Assembly: GCA_002702065.1 (NCBI GenBank)
Contig: NZXX01000001.1
Span: 744,001 to 808,000 of the forward strand
Origin: Anaerolineaceae bacterium
GTDB lineage: Bacteria > Chloroflexota > Anaerolineae > Aggregatilineales > Phototrophicaceae
Direction: 5' to 3'
Length of the DNA: 64,000 nt
Shown here: in pieces, positions 16,691 to 25,324 of the stretch
Layout of the letters: each line of letters starts with the position of its first letter
Numbering within the stretch: the stretch's first letter is position 1
Made by a program: the position numbers and the translations under genes
The notes under the pieces: model-generated
The model's input: only the letters and a program-made list of their open reading frames with translations
Database searches by the model: none
Told to the model about the DNA's origin: nothing

Positions 16691-17431
16691 TCATCCATAG
16701 AGCAGCTGCCACCCGCCCAGCAGATAGACCCAGATCAGCGCGACATACGAGAACACCAGCGACACAAACAATAAACCGCTGGTCAGGCTGGTACGCTGTT
16801 TATCCAGATTCCGCGACACCGTACCCCGGATGCCATAAGCCAGCACGGACGCTGAGATGACCGCGATGATGCCAGGCAGAACAAGCTGTGAGCCGCCTTT
16901 TAATCCGCCTGCAATCACAATTGCAATGCTGACAGCCACGCTGATATTGACGCCGCTGGCAACACTGCTCGACCAGCCCAGCGCCGCAATCACCGCAATA
17001 CTGCGGGCCATGATGGTTGCCATAATCACGATGAAGCCAATAAAAAGTTTGTCCAGAATCAGATAGGCAATCAGCAGGCTGATCAGAAAGGTGACGATCA
17101 TCACCGGGATATTCTCGTGTTCCTCCTCACGCTGGCCCAACCAGCCGGTGAGGAACCACAAACCGGCGACGCCCGCCAACACCAGTCCGCTACCCTGATG
17201 CAAGCCATTGGGTATGGTATTGAGCACCGACCCCAGTGTCACAATAAACAGCGGCAGCCAGATAAGGGAGCTGGAGAGCCATGCGCTGGTCTTGCGAACA
17301 GCCGTCTTGCCGACCTGCTGTTTGTAATCAATGTACTGCTGTGGGTTCAGGAACAGCCACATCAATAACCGGCCCTGGTGGAGTGGGTTCCAGGCCGCGT
17401 AACCAATTTGCTCATCATGTGATGCCGTCAT
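16691..17431 (-). CDS. Uncharacterised multi-pass membrane protein
   Basis: 246 residues with a short cytoplasmic N-terminus ([19 protein letters not shown]) and about six hydrophobic helices, separated by a charged loop QREEEHENI. It has some resemblance to Yip1-like membrane proteins in the opening [12 protein letters not shown], but I would not assign the family. The ATG at 17431 is preceded by AGGGAA, favouring it over the upstream codon at 17482. It is upstream of the DUF1328/PRC pair on the same strand, with 146 bases between. No function can be given. Confidence 0.7.
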   Translation of the reverse strand: MTASHDEQIGYAAWNPLHQGRLLMWLFLNPQQYIDYKQQVGKTAVRKTSAWLSSSLIWLPLFIVTLGSVLNTIPNGLHQGSGLVLAGVAGLWFLTGWLGQREEEHENIPVMIVTFLISLLIAYLILDKLFIGFIVIMATIMARSIAVIAALGWSSSVASGVNISVAVSIAIVIAGGLKGGSQLVLPGIIAVISASVLAYGIRGTVSRNLDKQRTSLTSGLLFVSLVFSYVALIWVYLLGGWQLLYG

Positions 17432-17683
17432 TATTTTCCCTGTGTTTAATTGACCGGGAAATAGATACCACGAGTTTCGCAAGTTCCATAGTGAAATGCG
17501 CCATGTGGCCTATGATGAAACAGGTAACGACGCTCACAAATTGATGCGGGCCTTACTCTATGATGAAGATGAAGCAAAAAAATAGGCTTCATCAGCTGAG
17601 AAAAGCAATCAGCTATCGGGCAACTGAATGATAACGCAGCCCGATTCATAAGATGAACAACTGTTAGACGTAAGGAGAAAAAT

Positions 17684-17896
17684 ATGGCTAACCCGAAGTG
17701 GGATCAGATTAAAGGGAAATGGAAACAGTTTACCGGTGATGCGCGGCAGCGTTGGGGTGAACTGACCGACGATGAAATTATGAAAACGGAAGGCCAGCGC
17801 GAAGAACTGGCTGGCATTCTCCAGGAACGCTACGGCATTGCCCGCGAAGAAGCCAATCGCCAGATTGACGAATGGGCCGATTCCATTAAGGCCTAA
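17684..17896 (+). CDS. csbD: CsbD-family stress protein
   Basis: A 70-residue hydrophilic helical protein with the full CsbD pattern: KWDQIKGKWKQFTGDARQRW, then LTDDEIMKTEGQREELAGILQERYGI and a closing EANRQIDEW. CsbD proteins accumulate in the general stress response (sigma B controlled in Bacillus); their biochemical role is unknown. The ATG at 17684 has TAAGGAG six bases upstream. The gene is monocistronic and followed by a strong terminator. The 250 bases before it contain no other gene. Confidence 0.92.
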   Translation: MANPKWDQIKGKWKQFTGDARQRWGELTDDEIMKTEGQREELAGILQERYGIAREEANRQIDEWADSIKA

Positions 17897-17928
17897 GCAT
17901 TAAATTCCTCGGTTCCTACCTCCGTTGT

Positions 17929-17967
17929 GGCCCGGTGTACAGGTGATGTACATCGGGCCTATTTTTT
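17929..17967 (+). terminator. Terminator of csbD
   Basis: The stem pairs GGCCCG-GTGTACA with TGTACAT-CGGGCC across 17929-17959 (one mismatch), followed by ATTTTTTA. Confidence 0.8.
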
Positions 17968-18047
17968 ATGGGCCACGTGGTCCAGTCGCTGGTGGGCAAT
18001 TTTACCTTATCGAGAATCCCCTATGTGCTTGTTTCGAATAGCCTAAC

Positions 18048-18064
18048 GGCAGGATGAACCTGCC
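18048..18064. promoter_or_regulatory. GGCAGG-N5-CCTGCC inverted repeat upstream of the secreted repeat protein
   Basis: A perfect six-base inverted repeat with a five-base spacer, about 60 bases before the start at 18123 and just before a CATAAT that could be a -10 box. It is a possible operator or leader hairpin; there is no independent support. Confidence 0.3.
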
Positions 18065-18122
18065 TGCGATTTCAGCATAATGAAGCTCAGGTGCAAATAT
18101 TACATCGAGAGAGGAAAGACGT

Positions 18123-19079
18123 ATGCGTAAGTTAGTGATCCTATTGGTATGTGTGACAGCGTTGGCTGCGTTCGGCAGCGTCAGCCTGGCACAGGATATT
18201 ACTCAAACCGTTTTACCGGATGCCACGCCGGATACCGCTGCTGTTGATCAGGTTCCGCTGGAAGGCGACGAGGCCGATGGCGCGACACTGGAAAGCGTAA
18301 CCGCTGACTCGGCAGGCTTTGCCGGTACCGAAGTGACCATTGAAGGTATGGTAGTTGAATTCATCAATGCCCGTGCATTTGTTCTGGGCGAAGGCGCCGT
18401 GGTTGATGACGACCGCGTGATTGTGATCAACAATGGTGTCGAAGAATTTGATCTGCGACTGACCAAAGAACAGTGGGTCGAACTGACCGGTACCGTTTAT
18501 CTTTCACTGGAAGCAGGTGGTTTCGACAGTATCGTGAGCAATGGTATTGCGATGCCTGACGCCATTATGCCAGAAGCCACTATCGAAGCAATGCCCGAAA
18601 CGGACGTCACCCCGGTTGATGATATGACAACGCCGGAGATGACGGAAGAAGCGGCTATGGATATGGATATGGAAGCCACTGCCGACGTTCTGCCGGAAAC
18701 AGACGTGACCCCGGTTGCTGATGGGGCGACGACTGAAATGACGGAAGAAGCGGCTATGGATATGGATATGGAAGCCACTGCCGACGTTCTGCCGGAAACA
18801 GACGCGACCCCGGTTGCTGATGGGGCGATGGCTGAAATGACCGAAGAAGCCGGTATGGAGATGACCGCTGAAGCGACCGTGGAAGCGATGCCGGAAACGG
18901 ATGCCACCCCGGTTGATACGATGGAACCGACCCCGCTGCCAGTGGAACCTGTGCAGCCGGTGATGACCAGCAACGTCGACCTGGGCACCATGCGTGACAT
19001 CATCGCCGAGCTGTACCCGAACTACACGATCATCGAGGTGACTTCGCCGAGTGACATCACCCTGATCACCCAGGAATAA
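18123..19079 (+). CDS. Secreted acidic protein with OB-like domain and tandem repeats
   Basis: 318 residues. A signal peptide (MRKLVILLVCVTALAAFGS, ending in SLAQ) shows export. Residues about 55-140 look like a small beta-barrel of OB type: EVTIEGMVVEFINARAFVLG, VIVINNG, WVELTGTVYL. From about 150 to 270 lies a Met/Glu/Asp/Thr-rich stalk made of 33-residue repeats containing TEEAAMDMDMEAT and DVLPETD. The last 40 residues form a conserved-looking end with MRDIIAELYPNYTIIEVTSP. No membrane anchor is seen after the signal. The Met/Asp runs could bind metal, but that is speculation. It starts at an ATG behind GAGAGGAAAG and ends at a shared bidirectional terminator. Confidence 0.75.
   Translation: MRKLVILLVCVTALAAFGSVSLAQDITQTVLPDATPDTAAVDQVPLEGDEADGATLESVTADSAGFAGTEVTIEGMVVEFINARAFVLGEGAVVDDDRVIVINNGVEEFDLRLTKEQWVELTGTVYLSLEAGGFDSIVSNGIAMPDAIMPEATIEAMPETDVTPVDDMTTPEMTEEAAMDMDMEATADVLPETDVTPVADGATTEMTEEAAMDMDMEATADVLPETDATPVADGAMAEMTEEAGMEMTAEATVEAMPETDATPVDTMEPTPLPVEPVQPVMTSNVDLGTMRDIIAELYPNYTIIEVTSPSDITLITQE
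18639..18836 (+). repeat. 99-base tandem coding repeat (two near-identical units plus a degenerate third)
   Basis: Units at 18639-18737 and 18738-18836 differ at only a few bases. A third, diverged unit begins at 18837. Each encodes 33 residues, keeping the reading frame. Near-identity at DNA level points to recent duplication or slippage. Confidence 0.85.
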
Positions 19080-19092
19080 GTTTCTACCTCAC

Positions 19093-19136
19093 AAAATAAA
19101 AGAGCACCGTCAACAACGACGGTGCTCTTTTATTTT
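19093..19136. terminator. Bidirectional terminator between convergent genes
   Basis: A perfect 19-base inverted repeat (stem core AAAGAGCACCGTC / GACGGTGCTCTTT, loop AACAAC) has A-rich and T-rich flanks. It serves the plus-strand repeat protein and the minus-strand YtxH gene. Confidence 0.88.
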
Positions 19137-19150
19137 GAGTATCTATTGGA

Positions 19151-19417
19151 TCAGGAACGCAGACGTTCTTCCACGTGCTTGCGAAAATCGCCTAACTCAC
19201 GTTCCAGGCGCTTGATCGTGTCATTGGTTGCGCCTGCGCCTTCGTTAACCGATTCTGAAATTTCGTGCCGGATCTTGTCGCCTGATTTGGGAGCAAACAA
19301 TAATGCAACTGCTGCCCCAATTGTGACGCCAATCGCCGTAAACAAAATGACCGCAAGGGCCTGCTGACGTTTGGCCTGTTCTTCTGCTTCCTGACTGTAG
19401 TAAACACGGTTATTCAT
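19151..19417 (-). CDS. YtxH-domain small membrane-anchored protein
   Basis: 88 residues. A single membrane helix (about 22-44: AVILFTAIGVTIGAAVALLF) is followed at once by APKSGDKIRHEI, the YtxH signature, then a helical tail ending in RLERELGDFRKHVEERL. YtxH-type proteins are stress-associated and anchored with the tail in the cytoplasm. I prefer the ATG at 19417, next to GCGAGAG, over 19489, since the longer N-terminus is not family-like. It is convergent with the repeat protein and fits the stress and envelope gene set here. Confidence 0.82.
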   Translation of the reverse strand: MNNRVYYSQEAEEQAKRQQALAVILFTAIGVTIGAAVALLFAPKSGDKIRHEISESVNEGAGATNDTIKRLERELGDFRKHVEERLRS

Positions 19418-19757
19418 GACTCTCGCTTTCGCCTCTGTCTTCTTTCCGTTAAGAATATCGGCTGAGCGCGATGCCAGCATGACCTGCACAGGGCATCTTC
19501 ATGTGGGCAAGATGTGGGGGGTTAAAATAGGTCAGTTGACTGATGAAAATGAAGCAGACAGATTTATCATTCTAAATTGCAGTAAAACATTGTCGCCGAT
19601 CAGGCGATTTTTTGTCCTATTCCTCGATGGGTATCCACGATTTTTCAGGATAGGCCACCTGACCTAATTATCAGCTATTCAGGTGCCTCTTTCGAAATGT
19701 GACAAAGATAACTAACGTGAAATCAGCATCACCATTTATGGGATGAGGTGGATTGTC
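19418..19757. other. Gene-free stretch with an orphan hairpin
   Basis: This 340-base divergent gap between the YtxH gene and the DUF4203-like gene holds no convincing coding frame. It contains a terminator-like hairpin (19593-19613) and an inverted repeat CACCTGA / TCAGGTG (19656-19662 and 19679-19685) upstream of the plus-strand gene. Promoters for both flanking genes must lie here, but none matches consensus well. Confidence 0.6.
19593..19613 (+). terminator. Orphan intrinsic-terminator-like hairpin
   Basis: TCGCC-gatca-GGCGA is followed by six T residues on the plus strand. No plus-strand gene ends upstream of it (the upstream gene is on the minus strand), so it would stop either antisense readthrough or a small RNA starting after about 19490. 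Confidence 0.45.
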
Positions 19758-20537
19758 ATGAGACAGAATATAGTCGTTGGTGCGATGATAGCCATATTGA
19801 TGTTGATGACCCAGTTGGTCATCGCTCAGGAAGCCACACCCTTGGCGACGGATGCTGATATTGCGGCAACCGAAGTGGAAGACGCCGAAGGGGTGGCAGA
19901 AGATATTGTGAACCTAACTTCGGCGACGGCCCAGTCCACAGCGGCAACGCTGGAAGACTTTCTTAACCGGCTGGTCCAGCCACCTCAGTCGGATATCAGC
20001 CGCGTGCTCCTGATTGGTGGTGGACTGATTCTGCTGCTGGCAGGCTGGCGCATCTACGAAGTAATCATTCTCATTGCTGGTTTCCTCATCGGTGCGTCGA
20101 TTGCAACCTCTCTTGTGGTTACCGATAGCACGATTATCGCGCTGGTTGTGCTGCTCGTGGGTGGCATCATCGGTGCGGCACTCAGTATTTTCCTTTATTT
20201 CATTGCTGTTTTCCTGATCGGCGCGTATGTCGGCATAGCATTGACGGGCGGATTGGCAGCTGCCCTGTCGCTGACCCCGGTTTCTGCGCTGGTATTGTTG
20301 GTGGGTGGCCTGATCGGTGGTCTGGTGCTTGTGGGCCTGTCCTTCGAGTTTCTGGTGTTTGTCTCGGCAGTTGTTGGTGCACAGATGCTGACGCTGGGGC
20401 TTGGCCTGGATGCTTTCTGGACGATCATCCTGGCCATCATCGGTATTGTGGTGCAACTGGCTCTGACGCGGACCCTGGATTATGAAGTCCGACGGAGGCC
20501 GCGCCGGATTCATGTATTTGGTCGCTCATCGAGCTAG
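19758..20537 (+). CDS. DUF4203-like multi-pass membrane protein with signal peptide
   Basis: 259 residues from the ATG at 19758, which has GAGGTGG six to seven bases upstream. The N-terminus is a signal peptide (MRQNIVVGAMIAILMLMTQL ... AQ), then an acidic Ala/Thr-rich extracytoplasmic segment. About seven glycine-rich membrane helices follow (from VLLIGGGLILLLAGWRIYEV to a last one before RTLDYEVRRRPRR). The repeated short helices with GG turns resemble the DUF4203/TMEM198 type. The function is unknown. It is followed 21 bases later by another membrane protein gene, making a two-gene or longer operon with the lipid kinase. Confidence 0.72.
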   Translation: MRQNIVVGAMIAILMLMTQLVIAQEATPLATDADIAATEVEDAEGVAEDIVNLTSATAQSTAATLEDFLNRLVQPPQSDISRVLLIGGGLILLLAGWRIYEVIILIAGFLIGASIATSLVVTDSTIIALVVLLVGGIIGAALSIFLYFIAVFLIGAYVGIALTGGLAAALSLTPVSALVLLVGGLIGGLVLVGLSFEFLVFVSAVVGAQMLTLGLGLDAFWTIILAIIGIVVQLALTRTLDYEVRRRPRRIHVFGRSSS

Positions 20538-20558
20538 CGGAAAAAAAGGAGGCGATCA

Positions 20559-21209
20559 ATGGGTGAATTTCTTCAGAACGTGGTGCTCAGTGATATCACA
20601 TTGTTCTTGCTCATGGGACTACTGCTGCTGCTGGTGACGAATTGGGCATACTCTATGCGCGAGTATGCAGGGTATCTGCTGGGGTGGTTGATTGGCATTC
20701 TGCTGATTTTGATTATCAGCGTGTTCTTTGTCGGTCGTGACCCGGCTGATGTGACGGATGCAACGGCCCAGGTCATCATCGGGCCAGCGATCTTCATGGG
20801 GATTATGCTGGCGTCCATGCTCGGGTTTGGGGTTGGTTTTATGACGCTTGCGCTATCGCGAGATGATCGCGCCGGTAGTTCCAGAGTGGGCCGGGCGTTG
20901 ACGATTGCGATTTCAACCAGCCTGACGATTGGCGCTGCTTACCTGATGATGCTGGCTTCGTATTCAGTCCGTTTGATGATTGCGGCATTTGCGTTAGCGG
21001 TGGCGATTGGTGCATTACTGAACTTTATTGTCGGGCAGCGCAGCGGTCGCGTGATGCGCGCTGATGTGGTGATGAACCTGGATGAACCACCGGATGGGAT
21101 GGCGCAGTCGGCTGAGCCGGTGCTGGCAGAAGATGACCTGCCCAGCCCGTTAGCGCAGCGCATTCACGACCTGCGCCAGCGAGCCAGGCGCTTTGGGCCA
21201 TCTTCATAA
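20559..21209 (+). CDS. Uncharacterised membrane protein with cytoplasmic tail
   Basis: 216 residues with five or six hydrophobic helices from residue about 12 to 165, then a charged tail containing DEPPDGMAQSAEP and HDLRQRARRFG. A strong AAAGGAGG ribosome site precedes the ATG at 20559. No family recognised. It lies between the DUF4203-like gene and the lipid kinase gene on the same strand with small gaps (21 bases each), so a shared envelope-related role is likely but unproven. Confidence 0.7.
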   Translation: MGEFLQNVVLSDITLFLLMGLLLLLVTNWAYSMREYAGYLLGWLIGILLILIISVFFVGRDPADVTDATAQVIIGPAIFMGIMLASMLGFGVGFMTLALSRDDRAGSSRVGRALTIAISTSLTIGAAYLMMLASYSVRLMIAAFALAVAIGALLNFIVGQRSGRVMRADVVMNLDEPPDGMAQSAEPVLAEDDLPSPLAQRIHDLRQRARRFGPSS

Positions 21210-21230
21210 CTAGATGAGAAACGATGATCT

Positions 21231-22115
21231 ATGGTGCATGAACATCGCCGGATACACGTCATTGCCAACCCCGCAGCCGGCCAGGACAGGCCCGTACTGG
21301 GCACGCTGAATAATATATTTCGCGAGCACGGTTTCGGCTGGTCGCTCGATGTGACGAATGCTTACGGTGATGGCGAACGCTTCGCCCGCCAGGCCATCAA
21401 CGAAGGGGCGGACCTTATATTGGCTTACGGCGGTGACGGTACAGTGTCCGATGTGGTGAACGGCATGGTGGGCTGCGAAGTTCCCTTTAGTATCTTGCCC
21501 GGCGGTACGGGCAACGTGCTGGCTCAGGGCTTCGGTATTCCTGCCGACCTGTCCAGCGCCCTTAAACAAATTCTGAAGGGTCGTACCGTAACCGTTGATC
21601 TGGGGAAAATGTTTGGCCGGCACTTTATGCTGCGTGCTGACCTGGGCATATCCAGCGCCAGCGTGAGCGATACCACGCGTGACCTGAAGCAGCGGTTTGG
21701 CGTGCTGGCGTACCTGATCAATGCTGTCCAAAAGCTGCGTGATGCCGTGCCGCTGGTATACAAACTGACGATTGATGGGCAGCCGTTTGAACGCGAAGCG
21801 ATGACGTGCTTCGTCACCAACATGAACGAAGTTGGCATTCTGAATCTGACGTTTAGCCATGAAGTCCGTTCGAATGATGGCCTGTTAGATGTCATCCTGA
21901 TTGAGAATATCCCGGATACCGTAGCCGGTATTACCGCTGAAATTGCGCGCCTTCAGGTGGGTGCAGCGTCGGGGTTCCAGCACTGGCAGGGGAAGCAAAT
22001 CCATATTGAAACGACACTCGTCCAGAAGGTACGTGGTGACGGTGAAAATATGGGCCAGACGCCGGTGGATATTGATGTGGTGCCCGGCGCGGTGCAGGTT
22101 TTGGTCCCTGCCTGA
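21231..22115 (+). CDS. Diacylglycerol kinase-family lipid kinase (YegS/BmrU-like)
   Basis: 294 residues of the DAGK catalytic family. NPAAG at about residue 13 and the glycine-rich GGDGT at about 68-72 bind ATP; ILPGGTGNVLAQG follows, typical of YegS, BmrU and DgkB relatives. It would phosphorylate a membrane lipid such as diacylglycerol, phosphatidylglycerol or a sphingoid base, and so tune membrane composition. No membrane helix is present; association is peripheral. It follows two small membrane protein genes. The start at 21231 has only a weak GAGAA upstream. Confidence 0.88.
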   Translation: MVHEHRRIHVIANPAAGQDRPVLGTLNNIFREHGFGWSLDVTNAYGDGERFARQAINEGADLILAYGGDGTVSDVVNGMVGCEVPFSILPGGTGNVLAQGFGIPADLSSALKQILKGRTVTVDLGKMFGRHFMLRADLGISSASVSDTTRDLKQRFGVLAYLINAVQKLRDAVPLVYKLTIDGQPFEREAMTCFVTNMNEVGILNLTFSHEVRSNDGLLDVILIENIPDTVAGITAEIARLQVGAASGFQHWQGKQIHIETTLVQKVRGDGENMGQTPVDIDVVPGAVQVLVPA

Positions 22116-22204
22116 ACGGAGAGGAGAATCGTTGCATAAGCTGGATCGCCAAGTATAGTATGTATTTTCAGCAAAGTATGTTTGAGTGATGGTTTATTTT
22201 ATGA

Positions 22205-24904
22205 ATGTTTGACACGATGGTACGACCAGCTCGGAAAAATCGACTTTTACGCTACCTGTTTAGCCTTGTTGCAGTTGCGGTCGCCTTCTTCTTGTCCTGG
22301 TTGCTGTGGCCAGTGGTGAATGAAGGCCCGTTTGTGTTCTTTTACGGCGCGGTAGCGCTCAGCGCCTGGTTTGGGGGGCTGATCCCCGGGTTGCTGGCGA
22401 CGGTGCTGTCGATGATTGTGGTCGATTATTTCCTGGTTGAACCTTTATATGTGATCTTCAACAGCGTTGGCGATGTGGTACGGCTGGGCATTTTTGCCGG
22501 TTCTGCGGTTCTGGTGAGCTGGTTGAATGAAGCCCGTCAGATTTCGGAGGATGAACTCCGCAGGTCCAGGGACCAGCTCCAGATTATTTTCGAAGGCGTT
22601 GAAGATGGTATCTCAGCCCAGGATCAATCCGGCCAGCTGGTTTTTGCTAACGAGGCTGCTGCCAAACTGGTTGGGTTCCCTTCGGTCAGTGCGCTGCTTC
22701 AGACGCCGACTGAAACCATTGAATCCATTTTTGAGGTGTTTGATCTGGATGGCACCGCTGTTCCGGTTCTGGAACTGCCCAGCCGGCAGGCCTTGCGCAG
22801 CGGCAAGACTGTTGAGCGCACAGTGCGACTCTTCAGGCGTGATCTGAATCTGTCGCGCTGGTTGACGATTAAGTCTGCACCTGTGGTGAACGAGAAAAAT
22901 CAGGTTATCTATTCGGTGAATATTTTGCGAGACATGACAGATACTATTCAGCAGGAACGGTTGCTGCGCGATCAGCGAGAGCGCTTTGAAGTCACATTGA
23001 ACAGCATTGATGACGCGGTGCTGACCATTGGGATGGATGGCAAGGTTGATTTTATGAACCCGGTCGCGCAGAGCCTGACGGGTTGGACCGAGGCGGATGC
23101 CGTTGGTCAGCCATATGATGCCGTGCTGCGTTTGGTCAATGACGACACGAACGAGGCAGTGGCGTTTTCGCTTGAAACACTCATGAATAATGGCTACATT
23201 GTGGACCGGGCCAATCACGCATCGCTGCTGGACCGTAACGATGCGAAAAAACCCGTGGATGCACGTGGCACGCCCATCCGTGATCAGGACGGCAAGGCAA
23301 TCGGCGTTGTCTTTGTCTTCCGCGACATCAGCGATCTGCGCGAGACGCAGCGTATCCGCGAAGAAAGCGCACAGCGGCTGCGTGATGTGATTGATGGTCT
23401 GGCCGCTTTTGTCGGGATGATGACGCCGGATGGTATTCTGATAGAGGCCAATCGTCGCGCTCTGGAAGCCGCCCAATTACAGCCAGAAGATGTGCTGGGC
23501 AAACCCTTTGAGGAAACGTTTTGGTGGTCATACGACCCGCAGGTTCAGGTGGAACTGCGCTCAGCGATTAACCGGGCTGCAACAGGTGAGTCGGTGCGTT
23601 ATGATGTGCAGGTGCGGGTGGCAAATGATCAGTTTATCATCATTGATTTTGTCCTGTCGCCAATCTTTGACCAGGATGACCGCGTCACGCATATTGTGCC
23701 ATCCGGTATTGATATTACACAGCGCAAACGCGCTGAAGTGGAGATGACATCGCTGACCAATATGATCGAGCATCAGCGCCAGCGTCTGCGTAATATTGTG
23801 GCCAATGTGCCCGGTGTGGTCTGGGAAGCATGGGGCGACCCGGACAGCGCAACACAGAATATCGACTTTGTCAGCGATTACGTTGAATTGATGCTGGGCT
23901 ATCGGGTAGATGACTGGCTCAGCACGCCGAATTTCTGGCTGTCGATTGTTCATCCGGATGACCGGGAGCGCGCCGCCGCCGAGAGTAAGACGATCTATGA
24001 TGGCGGGAAAACCGGTGTCAGCCAGTTTCGCTGGGTGACCAAAGACGGTCGTGACATCCCGGTTGAGGCCCACAGTACGGTTATCTGTGATGATAACGGG
24101 CGACCGGTCGGGATGCGTGGGATGACAATGGACATTCGCGAACGGATGCGCAATCAGGAGGAGCTGGAGAATTACGCACGCGAACTGGCCCGCTCGAACG
24201 CGGAGCTGGAACAGTTTGCTTATGTGGCTTCGCACGATTTGCAGGAGCCCCTGCGTATGGTATCCAGCTATCTGCAATTGATTGAGCAGCGTTACAGCGA
24301 ACAACTGGACGAAAACGCCCATGTGTTTATCAACTATGCGGTTGATGGGGCATCGCGCATGAAGAACCTGATCAACGACCTGCTTGCCTATTCGCGGGTT
24401 GGTACGCGCGGCAAACCGTTTGCCCGCACCAGTTGTCAGACTGTTCTGGATCAGGTATTGCATAATCTTCAGGCGACTATTCGGGAAACCGAAGCGGTGA
24501 TCACCCATGACCCAATGCCCGAAATCATCGCTGATGAAGCGCAGCTGCTACAATTGTTTCAGAATCTGATCGGAAACGCGCTAAAATTTAGAGGTGAGCG
24601 TGCGCCGGAAGTGCATGTGAGTGCCGACCGGAGAGGCAGGGAATGGTATTTTGCGGTGCGGGATAACGGTATTGGCATTGATCCGGCCTATTCGGAACGG
24701 ATCTTCCTCGTTTTCCAGCGCCTGTACGCGCCAGACGAATATGAAGGAACGGGTATTGGGCTGGCTATCTGCAAGAAAGTGGTGGAACGGCATGGAGGTC
24801 GTATCTGGGTCGAATCGACACCCGGGCAGGGTACGACATTCCACTTCACCATTCCACTGAAACCCAAACAGCGGAAAGAAGAAGTCATTCATGAACTCAA
24901 TTGA
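22205..24904 (+). CDS. Membrane sensor histidine kinase: DUF4118 plus four PAS domains
   Basis: 899 residues. Three to four membrane helices form a DUF4118-type module (about 18-105: [27 protein letters not shown]). Four PAS-like units follow at about 118-235, 258-385, 390-510 and 525-655, the last of the PAS_3 type ([13 protein letters not shown]). The HisKA domain has His677 in [12 protein letters not shown], the phytochrome-like subclass. The ATPase has [16 protein letters not shown] and GTGIGL. DUF4118 is also found in KdpD and many light- or redox-linked kinases. Its 3' end overlaps the response regulator gene by 14 bases, making that its likely partner. The start at 22205 lacks a clear ribosome site; ATG 22217 is an alternative. 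Confidence 0.9.
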   Translation: MFDTMVRPARKNRLLRYLFSLVAVAVAFFLSWLLWPVVNEGPFVFFYGAVALSAWFGGLIPGLLATVLSMIVVDYFLVEPLYVIFNSVGDVVRLGIFAGSAVLVSWLNEARQISEDELRRSRDQLQIIFEGVEDGISAQDQSGQLVFANEAAAKLVGFPSVSALLQTPTETIESIFEVFDLDGTAVPVLELPSRQALRSGKTVERTVRLFRRDLNLSRWLTIKSAPVVNEKNQVIYSVNILRDMTDTIQQERLLRDQRERFEVTLNSIDDAVLTIGMDGKVDFMNPVAQSLTGWTEADAVGQPYDAVLRLVNDDTNEAVAFSLETLMNNGYIVDRANHASLLDRNDAKKPVDARGTPIRDQDGKAIGVVFVFRDISDLRETQRIREESAQRLRDVIDGLAAFVGMMTPDGILIEANRRALEAAQLQPEDVLGKPFEETFWWSYDPQVQVELRSAINRAATGESVRYDVQVRVANDQFIIIDFVLSPIFDQDDRVTHIVPSGIDITQRKRAEVEMTSLTNMIEHQRQRLRNIVANVPGVVWEAWGDPDSATQNIDFVSDYVELMLGYRVDDWLSTPNFWLSIVHPDDRERAAAESKTIYDGGKTGVSQFRWVTKDGRDIPVEAHSTVICDDNGRPVGMRGMTMDIRERMRNQEELENYARELARSNAELEQFAYVASHDLQEPLRMVSSYLQLIEQRYSEQLDENAHVFINYAVDGASRMKNLINDLLAYSRVGTRGKPFARTSCQTVLDQVLHNLQATIRETEAVITHDPMPEIIADEAQLLQLFQNLIGNALKFRGERAPEVHVSADRRGREWYFAVRDNGIGIDPAYSERIFLVFQRLYAPDEYEGTGIGLAICKKVVERHGGRIWVESTPGQGTTFHFTIPLKPKQRKEEVIHELN

Positions 24905-25319
24905 AATTCTACTGGTGGAGGATAATCCTGGTGATGTGCGTCTGACGCAGGAGGCATTTAACGAGAGCAAGATTCATAATAACCTGAATGTTGCTCGCGA
25001 TGGTGTCGAAGCGATTGCATTTCTGCGACGCGAGGGGGTCTATGCGAATGCCCCCCGGCCAGATATTATTCTGCTTGATCTGAACCTACCCCGTAAGGAC
25101 GGTCGTGAAGTGTTGCATGAGATCAAAGGTGACGAAGATCTCAAGCGCATTCCCGTTGTAATTCTGACGACATCGGATGATGAACATGACATCCTGCAGA
25201 GCTACAATCTGCATGCGAATTGTTATATTACGAAGCCGGTGGATCTCAGTTCATTTATCAGGATTATCCGAAATATCAAGGACTTCTGGTTAACAATTGT
25301 TCGGCTACCACCCGACTAG
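24891..25319 (+). CDS. Single-domain response regulator, Rcp1-like
   Basis: 142 residues, a receiver domain only. [10 protein letters not shown] carries the acidic pocket, Asp63 in [11 protein letters not shown] is the phospho-acceptor, TTSD gives the switch Thr/Ser, and the lysine is in ITKPVD. Rcp1-type receivers work with phytochrome-like kinases. The ATG at 24891 lies inside the end of the kinase gene, with GGAAAGAAG upstream, so the pair is translationally coupled. Without an output domain it probably passes phosphate on, possibly to the next gene product, or acts by protein contact. Confidence 0.9.
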   Translation: MNSIEILLVEDNPGDVRLTQEAFNESKIHNNLNVARDGVEAIAFLRREGVYANAPRPDIILLDLNLPRKDGREVLHEIKGDEDLKRIPVVILTTSDDEHDILQSYNLHANCYITKPVDLSSFIRIIRNIKDFWLTIVRLPPD

Positions 25320-25324
25320 ATTGT

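Noticed and set aside
18639..18836. CRISPR-like array from the regular 99-base repeats
   Set aside because: The units are adjacent without spacers, are in frame, and encode part of a secreted protein.
22613..23476. Minus-strand frame of 287 codons inside the PAS kinase gene
   Set aside because: Antisense shadow with no recognisable domain or start signal.
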